The position numbers and the translations under genes are program-made. The notes beneath the pieces are model-generated. The model was not told the origin of the DNA and ran no database searches. It saw nothing but the letters and a program-made list of their open reading frames with translations. Positions 1-5,842 of a stretch of 6,559 bases of DNA are shown one piece after another. This DNA is from Chitinophagaceae bacterium (GTDB taxonomy: Bacteria; Bacteroidota; Bacteroidia; Chitinophagales; Chitinophagaceae), in contig CANHUK010000092.1 of the NCBI GenBank assembly GCA_947463755.1, positions 1 to 6,559 on the forward strand. Direction: 5' to 3'. Each line of letters begins with the position of its first letter. Position 1 is the stretch's first letter.

Positions 1-674
1 GCCACTATTTCCCGACCTATCCGGTTCCGGAAAGGTTGTACACCTTCATAGGGCCGCTTGACGCATATGCTGAGGGCAGGACCGGGGGCTACGGAGACAT
101 CATCATGCAGGATGGTCTGGGTACCGGCCTGCAGCTTCACCTGGGGGCGGACGAACCGATCTATCACACACGCGAAGGACTCCAGCTGTACCCGGAGTAC
201 ATATCCCGGAGGTTCACGCCGGAGATGATCGCCGTAAACTGCACAAAGAACATGATCGACGACCTGTTTCCGGGGCTGCCCGGCGACAGAAACCTGCTGG
301 ACATCATGATCGATAAAGGTAAACGGATGTATTTGCTGGACCTTTTCATGCCCGACACACCAGACACGCTGAAGACAGGCTACACATCCAGACAACTCGA
401 AGGTGCTGTGGAGAACGAAGCCCTGATCTGGAACTTTTTTCTGCAGAACGAACTGCTCTACATATCCGACCCGGTACGTATCCGTGATTTCATCGGCGAC
501 GGCCCCATGACCATGGAACTGGGAGAGGGTTCACCAGGGCATATTTCCTTGTTTACCGGCCGTCAGATCATCCGGGCCTACATGAAAAAATTCCCGGATA
601 CCCGCGCGGAGGACCTGCTAAAACTAGATGCAAAACGGATCCTGCAGGCCTCGGGTTACAGACCCAGGTCATAA
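1..674 (+). CDS. gldB: Gliding motility lipoprotein GldB, C-terminal part (5' end outside window)
   Basis: The reading frame is open from base 3 and ends at the TAA at 672-674, so this is the C-terminal ~223 residues of a protein that is usually a little over 300 residues long. The fragment opens with HYFPTYPVPERLYTFIG and continues with YHTREGLQLYPEYISRRFTP, then MIDKGKRMYLLDLFMP, then ENEALIWNFFLQNELLY and SPGHISLFTGRQIIRAYM. I recognise this order of blocks as typical of GldB. In Flavobacterium johnsoniae GldB is a cell-envelope lipoprotein required for gliding and linked to the type IX secretion/gliding machinery; its biochemical role is not established. The signal peptide and lipobox cysteine would lie upstream and cannot be checked here. 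A strong hairpin follows the stop directly, so gldB is the last gene of its transcript and no gldC follows. A TTG at 36 is in frame but is internal to the conserved block and is not a credible start. Confidence 0.85.
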   Translation, partial: HYFPTYPVPERLYTFIGPLDAYAEGRTGGYGDIIMQDGLGTGLQLHLGADEPIYHTREGLQLYPEYISRRFTPEMIAVNCTKNMIDDLFPGLPGDRNLLDIMIDKGKRMYLLDLFMPDTPDTLKTGYTSRQLEGAVENEALIWNFFLQNELLYISDPVRIRDFIGDGPMTMELGEGSPGHISLFTGRQIIRAYMKKFPDTRAEDLLKLDAKRILQASGYRPRS

Positions 675-705
675 AAAAAGGGGGTCCTGTGAACCCCCTT
701 TTTTT
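673..705. terminator. Bidirectional intrinsic terminator between gldB and the desaturase gene
   Basis: A perfect 13-bp inverted repeat (A7-G5-T at 673-685, A-C5-T7 at 693-705) encloses a 7-base loop (686-692). Read on the plus strand it is a GC stem followed by seven T; read on the minus strand it is the same structure followed by seven T. It overlaps the gldB stop codon and lies 18 bases beyond the desaturase stop codon, so it fits both convergent genes. Confidence 0.88.
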
Positions 706-723
706 ATGATATCCGGTCGGTGA

Positions 724-1791
724 TCAGGGATGCTTTCCCATATCCATCATAAAGCGGTAGTGGGAGGCAATGGCCTTGCGGGTCGTAGGGAAGTAGTTGT
801 AGCGCAGGTCGAACTGCTCGCAGGTTTCCCTGACAATGCGACTCAATGCGGGGTAGTGAATATGGCTGATGCGGGGGAAGAGGTGGTGTTCGATCTGGTA
901 GTTGAGGCCACCTACCATCCAGGTGACGATCGGGTTGCCTGCGGCGAAGTTGGCCGTCGTCTTGACCTGATGAATGGCCCATTCGTTCTCGATGCGCACG
1001 GGATCTATGCCGGCGGCTTCGAATTCGGCATGTTCCACCACATGCGCCAGCTGGAAGACCAGGGCAAGGGTGAGGCCGAGAGCGAACTGGGTGACGAAAA
1101 ATCCGATCAGCCAGGGCTTCCATCCCACGACCAGGACCGGTATTACGATGTAGATCGCGATGAAGAAGAGTTTCCCAACCCAGAAGAGGACGTGATCCTT
1201 CTTCTCCAGGTGACGGATGGGCGTGGTGTACATCTTACGGGAGAAGTACTTTACGTAGTCCATTCCGAACATGAACAGGGAGGTGAAACCATACAGCAGG
1301 AACATGTAGATGCCCTGATATCGGTGCATCGGCTTCCAGGGCTGGGTCCGGCATTCGCGCATGAAGGGCATGTTGTTGATATCGTCGTCCACACCGTCGA
1401 CATTGGTGTAGGTGTGGTGAACGATGTTGTGCTTGATCTTCCAGAGGGATGCGTTGCCGCCGAGGAAGTTATGGGTAAGCCCGAAGACTTCATTCACCCA
1501 GGACCGGGTGGAGTAGCTGCCATGGCAGGCATCGTGCATCACATTGAATCCGATGGAAGCCATGGTGACACCGAGGATGGCGCAAAGCGCCACAGCTGCC
1601 AGCCAGTGCATGGGTACGAAGAGAAGCGCGAGGTAGAGGCCGATGGCCGCGGGAATCAGAATGGCCGTTTTGAGATAAAGCTTCCAGTTACCCGTCTTGC
1701 GCAGGTTGTTTTCCTGAAAGTACTGGTCGACAGATTCCTTAAGGGCGTTGAAGAAAGCCTTGTTCTTGTTGTTGAAAGTTACCTTGTACAT
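724..1791 (-). CDS. Membrane fatty acid (acyl-CoA/acyl-lipid) desaturase
   Basis: This 355-residue integral membrane protein belongs to the FA_desaturase family, which inserts double bonds into acyl chains using a di-iron centre and O2. All three histidine boxes are present: HDACH (86-90), HNIVHH (121-126) and QIEHH (299-303). The third box starts with Q instead of H, as in the delta-6/front-end-like branch. Hydrophobic segments lie near residues 41-60, 62-82, 161-178, 204-224 and 228-250, giving the usual arrangement with the boxes facing the cytoplasm. There is no cytochrome b5 or reductase domain, so electrons must come from a separate carrier. Length and architecture are complete for the family. 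The ATG start gives MYKVTFNNKNKAFF, resembling the N termini of Bacteroidota homologues I know. The gene lies 161 bp downstream of apaG on the same strand and ends at a shared terminator. Regiospecificity and substrate (CoA, ACP or lipid) cannot be told from sequence. Confidence 0.88.
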   Translation of the reverse strand: MYKVTFNNKNKAFFNALKESVDQYFQENNLRKTGNWKLYLKTAILIPAAIGLYLALLFVPMHWLAAVALCAILGVTMASIGFNVMHDACHGSYSTRSWVNEVFGLTHNFLGGNASLWKIKHNIVHHTYTNVDGVDDDINNMPFMRECRTQPWKPMHRYQGIYMFLLYGFTSLFMFGMDYVKYFSRKMYTTPIRHLEKKDHVLFWVGKLFFIAIYIVIPVLVVGWKPWLIGFFVTQFALGLTLALVFQLAHVVEHAEFEAAGIDPVRIENEWAIHQVKTTANFAAGNPIVTWMVGGLNYQIEHHLFPRISHIHYPALSRIVRETCEQFDLRYNYFPTTRKAIASHYRFMMDMGKHP

Positions 1792-1921
1792 CGATTGAGA
1801 CCGGAGAGATTTACTTTGGGTTGAAAGACTTGGATCGGACAGCGGAAGCGAGTAAGAAATGTGACAGGATGTTCAGAAACAACCAATTGTCGTTCATCTT
1901 TTTGCAGGTCCGGCTGTCTTA

Positions 1922-1929
1922 CAAAGATA
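1922..1929 (-). promoter_or_regulatory. Candidate -7 promoter element for the desaturase gene
   Basis: Read on the minus strand this is TATCTTTG, a match to the Bacteroidota TAnnTTTG element, in an AT-rich patch of the apaG-desaturase gap. No TTG is seen 19-23 bases upstream, so the -33 half is missing or degenerate. Initiation here would give a leader of about 120 bases before the ATG at 1791. The rest of the 161-bp gap shows no other feature I can support, including no clear terminator for apaG. Confidence 0.35.
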
Positions 1930-1952
1930 ATAAATATTGCAATTGGATTAAG

Positions 1953-2339
1953 TCAGTTCAATTTGAGCGGAGCGATCATGACAAACTCAGGGATGTTGAC
2001 GGTGAAGGTGCGCTGGCTGTCGAGGTCGATCATCTCATAGGTTCCGTGCATCTTTCCCATTTCGGTCCGCAGGTTGCAACCGCTGACATATTGATAGATC
2101 TCGGAGGGCTGGATGACCGGCTGGACACCGACCACGCCTTCGCCCTCTACTTCCCGCCGCTGCATGTTGCTGTCAAAGATATGCCAGTGCCTGCGCATCA
2201 GTTTGATGGCATAGGGATTGCCGTTCTCTATCGTGATGCGATAGGCGAACATGAATTCTCCGTTGGATGGATTTGAATAGTCTGGCTGGTAGAAGCACTC
2301 GACACTGACCTTCACTCCGGCTGTCACCTTGAATGGCAT
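1953..2339 (-). CDS. apaG: ApaG domain protein (DUF525)
   Basis: The 128-residue protein has the length and motif order of ApaG: YRITIEN (about 31-37), RRHWHIFDS (47-55), the glycine-rich GEGVVG loop (about 64-69) leading into QPVIQPSEIYQYVSGCNL, then MGKMHGTYEM. The fold is a fibronectin-III-like beta sandwich. ApaG is named from the E. coli ksgA-apaG-apaH operon; its molecular role is unclear, and eukaryotic relatives are F-box or polymerase-delta-interacting domains. I chose the ATG at 2339 because it gives the standard N terminus MPFKVTAGVKVSV. The frame stays open to an ATG at 2462, but the extra 41 residues are not ApaG-like and would run across the icd promoter. It is divergent from icd and upstream of the desaturase gene. 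No ksgA or apaH is adjacent. Confidence 0.9.
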   Translation of the reverse strand: MPFKVTAGVKVSVECFYQPDYSNPSNGEFMFAYRITIENGNPYAIKLMRRHWHIFDSNMQRREVEGEGVVGVQPVIQPSEIYQYVSGCNLRTEMGKMHGTYEMIDLDSQRTFTVNIPEFVMIAPLKLN

Positions 2340-2403
2340 GGTTGTACCGTTTGTTGTTAGCGACGATTGGTGTTTATGCGAAAGACGAATATCCTGTCTG
2401 CGC

Positions 2404-2435
2404 TTGTCATGAATGCCCGCAGGTGAGTAACTTTG
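2404..2435 (+). promoter_or_regulatory. Promoter of the isocitrate dehydrogenase gene (-33/-7, Bacteroidota type)
   Basis: TAACTTTG at 2428-2435 matches the TAnnTTTG -7 consensus, and a TTG at 2404-2406 sits 21 bases upstream, within the range described for the -33 element of Bacteroidota sigma-A promoters. The predicted start, a few bases past 2435, would leave a leader of about 50 bases before the ATG at 2493. The surrounding 14 bases match those at the gpmI promoter with one difference. Confidence 0.62.
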
Positions 2436-2477
2436 CGGCGCGTACAAGAAAACGCTTAACAATCATTCTTCACGCCT

Positions 2478-2485
2478 CAAATGTA
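2478..2485 (-). promoter_or_regulatory. Possible -7 element for apaG
   Basis: On the minus strand this reads TACATTTG, followed by AGGC, a TAnnTTTG match pointing at apaG. It is the only such match on that strand in the 153-bp apaG-icd gap. There is no TTG at the expected -33 distance. If used, it gives a leader of about 130 bases, and its transcript would cross the icd promoter. Confidence 0.28.
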
Positions 2486-2492
2486 AGACCAA

Positions 2493-3947
2493 ATGACGAA
2501 CATAGCCGTAGCGAAAGGAGATGGGATCGGACCGGAGATCATGGATGCCGTGATCTCTATCTTCGAGGCAGCCGGGGTACCGCTGACTTACGAATACGTG
2601 GACATGGGCAAATGGGTGTTCGACAAGGGATACTCGAACGGGATGACTCCCGAGGCGCAGCAGCGGATCGAGACGCTCGGCATCCTGTTCAAGGGGCCGA
2701 TGGAAACACCCAAGGGAAAAGGGGTGAAGAGTGTGAACGTAACGGCGCGCAAGACGTGGAACACCTATGCCAACAAGCGGGTCTTCCAGACCCTGCATGG
2801 TGTGGACACCGTATTCAGCCGGGCCGGCATTCCGATCGATATCACGGTCGTCCGTGAAAATATAGAAGACACCTACGGAGGCATCGAGCATATGCTGACG
2901 CACGACGTGGCGCTGAGCCGCCGGTTCATCACCCGACCCGGTTCGATGCAGGTCATCAGGTATGCCTTCGAGATGGCCCGCAAAAAACAGGCCCGACGCA
3001 TCACCTGCGGACATAAGGCAAACATCATGAAGATCACGGACGGACTCTTCCTGGAGTGTTTCCGGGAGGTGGCCCTGGAGTATCCCGAGATCCAGGCGGA
3101 TGATGTGATCGTAGACGACCTCTGCATGAAACTGGTCACGCGTCCGGACCTGTTCGACGTGGTGGTGCTGACCAACCTGCAGGGTGATATTGTCAGCGAC
3201 CTCTGCGCCGGACTGGTAGGCGGACTGGGATTCGCACCCTCCGCGAATATCGGCGATCATATCTGCATCTTTGAGGCAGTCCATGGCACGGCGCCCGACA
3301 TCACCGGCAAGAACATCGCCAATCCCACAGCCCTGCTGTTGAGCGGGTTGACCATGCTCCGGCACCTTGGGCTCATGGAACATGCCGCCATCATAGAGAA
3401 CGCGCTGCTCTACACCCTGGAGGCAGGTTTCCGCACGGGTGACTTCGGCGACAGGTCGAAGCCGGCACTCGACACTACAGCATTCGCACAGGCCATCATT
3501 GCTCATTTTGGCCGCATACCGGAACATGGTGCCAAAACCATTATGCCCAATAAGCCGGTAACGCCGACGATCTTCAAGCTGGAAAAAAATCCACTGATCA
3601 TGAGCCTGGAAAAGGAACAGGAATCGATCGTGGGCGTGGATATGTTCGTCGAAAGCGCCGAGCAGCCCGGGATCGTGGCAGAAAAATGTCTCCGGCATAC
3701 GCTGGATCTGTTCAAACTGGTGACGATCAGCAACCGGGGTACCCAGGTATGGCCCAAGGGATCCGTCTTCACAAACCTGGTCAACCAGTACCGCTGCCGT
3801 TTCGAAAGCGTGGGGGATGCGCCGCTCACGCAAACTGATATCATCGAACTTTACAAGCGCCTCTCGGCAGACTTCAAGATCTGTTCCACAGAGTTGCTCA
3901 ATATGTGGGGAGACAAAAAAGCGTACAGCCTCGCGCAGGGTCAGTAA
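2493..3947 (+). CDS. icd: Isocitrate dehydrogenase, long Thermus-type, cofactor site predicts NAD+
   Basis: The enzyme oxidatively decarboxylates isocitrate to 2-oxoglutarate in the TCA cycle (cytosol, Mg/Mn-dependent). The 484 residues comprise a beta-decarboxylating dehydrogenase core (about 1-345) plus a C-terminal extension of ~140 residues, as in the Thermus thermophilus and Rickettsia enzymes (about 480-500 residues). The N terminus carries GDGIGPEI (9-16). Substrate residues are visible: S80, N82, R86, R96, and R121 and Y128 in VRENIEDTYGGIEH, with K175 in HKANIMK. The metal-binding aspartates are D208, D232 and D236. In the coenzyme loop HGTAPDITGKNIANP (264-278), D269, I270 and A276 stand where E. 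coli NADP-IDH has K344, Y345 and V351; D/I/A is the NAD+ pattern. Many relatives are labelled NADP-dependent, so the label should be treated with care. The ATG at 2493 gives the canonical start MTNIAVAKGDGIG; no Shine-Dalgarno precedes it. The SUI1-type gene follows 35 bp on. Confidence 0.93.
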   Translation: MTNIAVAKGDGIGPEIMDAVISIFEAAGVPLTYEYVDMGKWVFDKGYSNGMTPEAQQRIETLGILFKGPMETPKGKGVKSVNVTARKTWNTYANKRVFQTLHGVDTVFSRAGIPIDITVVRENIEDTYGGIEHMLTHDVALSRRFITRPGSMQVIRYAFEMARKKQARRITCGHKANIMKITDGLFLECFREVALEYPEIQADDVIVDDLCMKLVTRPDLFDVVVLTNLQGDIVSDLCAGLVGGLGFAPSANIGDHICIFEAVHGTAPDITGKNIANPTALLLSGLTMLRHLGLMEHAAIIENALLYTLEAGFRTGDFGDRSKPALDTTAFAQAIIAHFGRIPEHGAKTIMPNKPVTPTIFKLEKNPLIMSLEKEQESIVGVDMFVESAEQPGIVAEKCLRHTLDLFKLVTISNRGTQVWPKGSVFTNLVNQYRCRFESVGDAPLTQTDIIELYKRLSADFKICSTELLNMWGDKKAYSLAQGQ

Positions 3948-3952
3948 ATTTG
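3945..3952 (+). promoter_or_regulatory. -7 promoter element for the SUI1/YciH gene, overlapping the icd stop codon
   Basis: TAAATTTG is an exact TAnnTTTG match, and its first three bases are the TAA stop of icd. No TTG lies 19-23 bases upstream. Initiation just downstream gives a leader of roughly 20-25 bases to the ATG at 3983. The 10-mer AGTAAATTTG is identical to that before gpmI. The small gene may also be read through from icd, since I see no terminator between them. Confidence 0.5.
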
Positions 3953-3982
3953 TACGGCTCCTCCAACACAACACTCCGGAAC

Positions 3983-4315
3983 ATGTCGAAAAAACACAAG
4001 CCGAATGCCGGCGGCCTCGTCTACAGCACGGATCCAAATTTCGTTCCCGGCACCGACGAACCGCAGGCAGAGACCCTTCCGGTCGCGCAGCAGAAACTGC
4101 GGATCAGACTGGAGACGAAACATCGCGGGGGAAAGGCCGCCACGGTTGTAACGGGGTTCATCGGCCGGGAGGAGGATCTGGAGGAACTGTCCAAAAAACT
4201 CAAGACACATTGCGGAACCGGAGGTTCTGCCAAGGATGGTGAGATCATCATTCAGGGAGACCAGCGCCCGAAAGTGCTGGCCTGGCTGTTGCAACAGGGA
4301 TATCCTGCCAAGTGA
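3983..4315 (+). CDS. SUI1/eIF1-family translation factor (YciH-like)
   Basis: This 110-residue protein has the bacterial YciH layout. A short N-terminal tail with GGLVYSTDP (10-18) leads to a SUI1 domain from about 36 to 108, with QKLRIRLETKHRGGKAATVV (37-56), then KTHCGTGGSAKDGEIIIQGD (74-93), and the closing helix VLAWLLQQGY (98-107). The basic RGGK turn and the KTHCGTGGS loop are the conserved, probably rRNA-contacting parts. E. coli YciH resembles eukaryotic eIF1 and can influence initiation fidelity on the 30S subunit, but its in vivo role in bacteria is not settled. I chose the ATG at 3983 because MSKKHKPNAGGLVYS is the family-like start; the in-frame ATG at 3905 lies inside icd and would add 26 unrelated residues. 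It is downstream of icd on the same strand and converges with nadC, leaving only 31 bp between the stops. Confidence 0.88.
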   Translation: MSKKHKPNAGGLVYSTDPNFVPGTDEPQAETLPVAQQKLRIRLETKHRGGKAATVVTGFIGREEDLEELSKKLKTHCGTGGSAKDGEIIIQGDQRPKVLAWLLQQGYPAK

Positions 4316-4346
4316 CATTGAAATCCGGGGGTAGTACCCTTCCGTG

Positions 4347-5201
4347 TCAGACCGCCTTCAGGCTGAGGTCCAGACTGCGTGCCTGATGGATCAGGGCACC
4401 GACACTGACATAATCGACTCCCGTGGCCGCATAGTCGAGGATGTTGCCCAGATGTATGCCGCCGCTCGCCTCGGTTTCAAAAACCCCGTGGAGGATCCGG
4501 AGGCCCTCGCCCAGCATGGCCGGGGTGAAATTGTCGAGCATGACACGAAAGACCTTGCCTGCGCCCGCCCGGGCGACCTGTTGGACTTCATCCAGATTTC
4601 TGGTTTCAATTTCTATCTTCAGGCCTGGCTGATGTCTTTGCACATATTCCCAGGCTCGTTCAATGGCCTGCGGAATGCCTCCGGCAAAATCAATGTGATT
4701 GTCCTTCAGCATGATCATGTCGTAGAGGCCGAAGCGATGATTCGTCCCGCCTCCAATGCGCACGGCCTCCTTCTCGAGGAGCCGGAAATTGGGTGTGGTC
4801 TTGCGCGTATCAAGAATTCGGGTATGGTACCCCGTTAGTTTGTCAACATACGTCCGGGTCAGGGTGGCAATCCCGCTCATGCGTTGCATGCAGTTGAGGA
4901 CGACCCGCTCGCATCCCAGGATATCATGCACACGGCCTTCCACCCGAAAGGCGACATCACCCGGAAACATCCACTGACCATCCTGCATTTGAGGCAGGAA
5001 AGAGATCCCGGGATCACGAAGCCGGAACACCCGCCCGGCCACTTCCATGCCTGCCAGTATGCCTTCCTGCTTGACACGCAGTTCAGCCGCCCCCTGCGCA
5101 TCCGGCGGAATGCAGCAGAGGGTGGAATGGTCTCCGGTACCGATGTCTTCCGACAAGGCCGCGGTGAGGAGTGCATCGAGGGATGGGTTCGTCGGTTGCA
5201 T
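4347..5201 (-). CDS. nadC: Nicotinate-nucleotide pyrophosphorylase (carboxylating), quinolinate phosphoribosyltransferase
   Basis: NadC converts quinolinate and PRPP to nicotinate mononucleotide, CO2 and pyrophosphate, the entry point of de novo NAD synthesis. The 284 residues match the usual ~280. An N-terminal domain begins with SLDALLTAALSEDIGTGDHS (7-26). The linker ERVVLNCMQRMSGIAT (98-113) follows. The barrel active site shows LDTRKTTPNFR (130-140), EKEAVRIGGGTNHRFGLYD (143-161) and MLKDNHI (164-170); R133, K134, H155, R156 and K166 line up with the phosphate- and quinolinate-binding residues of the family. The barrel end has IEIETRN, VMLDNF and a GGIHLGNI strand. I chose the ATG at 5201; an upstream ATG at 5366 in the same frame lies inside the next gene and adds 55 unrelated residues. 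The DUF4783 gene ends 46 bp upstream on the same strand, so both probably share a transcript. nadA and nadB are not in the window. Confidence 0.95.
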   Translation of the reverse strand: MQPTNPSLDALLTAALSEDIGTGDHSTLCCIPPDAQGAAELRVKQEGILAGMEVAGRVFRLRDPGISFLPQMQDGQWMFPGDVAFRVEGRVHDILGCERVVLNCMQRMSGIATLTRTYVDKLTGYHTRILDTRKTTPNFRLLEKEAVRIGGGTNHRFGLYDMIMLKDNHIDFAGGIPQAIERAWEYVQRHQPGLKIEIETRNLDEVQQVARAGAGKVFRVMLDNFTPAMLGEGLRILHGVFETEASGGIHLGNILDYAATGVDYVSVGALIHQARSLDLSLKAV

Positions 5202-5247
5202 GTGTGAAGTTACGGCCTGAGCCGGAAGAGAAGAGCATGCGGTCGGG

Positions 5248-5628
5248 TCATGAACGCTCCAAACGGAATTCGCTGATGACCATGCGCTCACCACGCGCAC
5301 GCATGATGATCGACACGCGGTGGCGGTCTGACCTTGTACGCAGGTCGCCAACAAATACTTCTCCATCCTCTCCTTCCGACTGGTGGACCATTGAGAGGTC
5401 TATGACCGTGCGGGATCTGAAGAAATTGCGAAGGATCGCCTCTGACTGCGTTTTGCTGTAGGGATAGGTGCGTTCGTCCAGGGTGATGCGCACGACATCG
5501 TCCATGTGACGGGATATCTTACCGGCATCCCCCTTACGGATACCGGCGAGCACATCCTGCATGGGGGCTCCGGGCGTAGACTTGCCGGCCAGCAGACTGA
5601 ACAGGATGAGTAAAAATACGGAACGCAC
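5248..5628 (-). CDS. DUF4783 family secreted protein
   Basis: This 126-residue protein starts with a probable signal peptide, R2 followed by a hydrophobic run VFLLILFSLLAG (4-15) and a likely cleavage near residues 18-22. The mature part resembles DUF4783, a small Bacteroidota family with an NTF2/lumazine-like look. Visible blocks are MQDVLAGIRKGDAGKISRHM (23-42), YSKTQSEAILRNFF (57-70), EVFVGDLRTR (89-98), HRVSIIMR (102-109) and the final strand MVISEFRLE. No catalytic residues or function are known to me. The start is a GTG at 5628; an in-frame stop lies eight codons upstream and no ATG lies between, while the next ATG (residue 23) would remove the signal peptide. From memory, DUF4783 genes often sit beside nadC in Bacteroidota, as here, but I cannot verify the frequency. 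The export signal argues against direct catalysis with the cytosolic NadC. Confidence 0.78.
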   Translation of the reverse strand: MRSVFLLILFSLLAGKSTPGAPMQDVLAGIRKGDAGKISRHMDDVVRITLDERTYPYSKTQSEAILRNFFRSRTVIDLSMVHQSEGEDGEVFVGDLRTRSDRHRVSIIMRARGERMVISEFRLERS

Positions 5629-5842
5629 GATCTGGGATTGGTTTTTATCTCAAGCCAAAAATGTGCCAATCACGACCGGAATTCTACGCATGGGGAAGTT
5701 TTTCGGTGAATGCAAGGAATCAGGGTTGGCCGGTAAGATCAGGGGCGTGATTTGGCATCAAGACATTCGCCGTTCATCCAATTCGGGACAACAGGCGGGA
5801 GGAGGTTTTCGGGCGCTCGGACAAATCGAGTAAATTTGCGGC
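5629..5842. other. Divergent intergenic region between the DUF4783-nadC unit and gpmI
   Basis: These 214 bp separate two divergent transcripts. I see no convincing gene or RNA. On the minus strand CATTTTTG at 5663-5656 is a one-mismatch version of TAnnTTTG and could drive the DUF4783-nadC pair with a leader of about 20 bases, but it has no -33 partner and is weak. The right end holds the gpmI promoter. No strong hairpin or repeat stands out. Confidence 0.5.
5831..5838 (+). promoter_or_regulatory. -7 promoter element of gpmI, four bases before the start codon
   Basis: TAAATTTG is an exact TAnnTTTG match with the same flanks as the icd promoter (AGTAAATTTGCGGC here, AGTAACTTTGCGGC there). TTTTCG at 5805-5810 could be a degenerate -33 element about 20 bases upstream. 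The ATG is at 5843-5845, so transcripts from this site would be leaderless or nearly so. Confidence 0.5.

Noticed and set aside
730..1824. A 364-codon open frame on the plus strand, antisense to the desaturase gene.
   Set aside because: The opposite strand encodes a full desaturase with all three histidine boxes. The plus-strand product has no recognisable domain and shows the V/G/D-rich composition of a shadow frame.
1936..1961. AATTG/CAATT inverted repeat and ATTGCAAT palindrome near the apaG stop as an operator or terminator.
   Set aside because: The arms are five bases or shorter and AT-rich, with a loop of about 13 bases; such matches are expected by chance in an AT-rich gap.
2340..2462. 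A 41-residue N-terminal extension of ApaG from the ATG at 2462.
   Set aside because: The ApaG domain begins at the ATG at 2339, with the standard length of 128 residues. The extension is not family-like and would overlap the icd promoter.
2463..4037. A 524-codon open frame on the minus strand, antisense to icd.
   Set aside because: It covers a gene with complete catalytic motifs on the other strand. Its product is rich in H, R, D and C with no family resemblance, as expected of an antisense shadow in GC-rich DNA.
4327..4340. Small hairpin (GGGT/ACCC with a 3-base loop) in the gap between the SUI1 gene and nadC as a convergent terminator.
   Set aside because: The stem has only four Watson-Crick pairs, and no T run follows on either strand, so I cannot support it as an intrinsic terminator.
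5202..5366. A 55-residue N-terminal extension of NadC.
   Set aside because: It overlaps the end of the DUF4783 gene in another frame and has no NadC-like sequence; the ATG at 5201 gives the normal length.
5561..5833. A 90-codon plus-strand frame filling the gap before gpmI.
   Set aside because: It starts inside the DUF4783 gene on the opposite strand, ends at the gpmI promoter element, and has no recognisable sequence; it is most likely chance.
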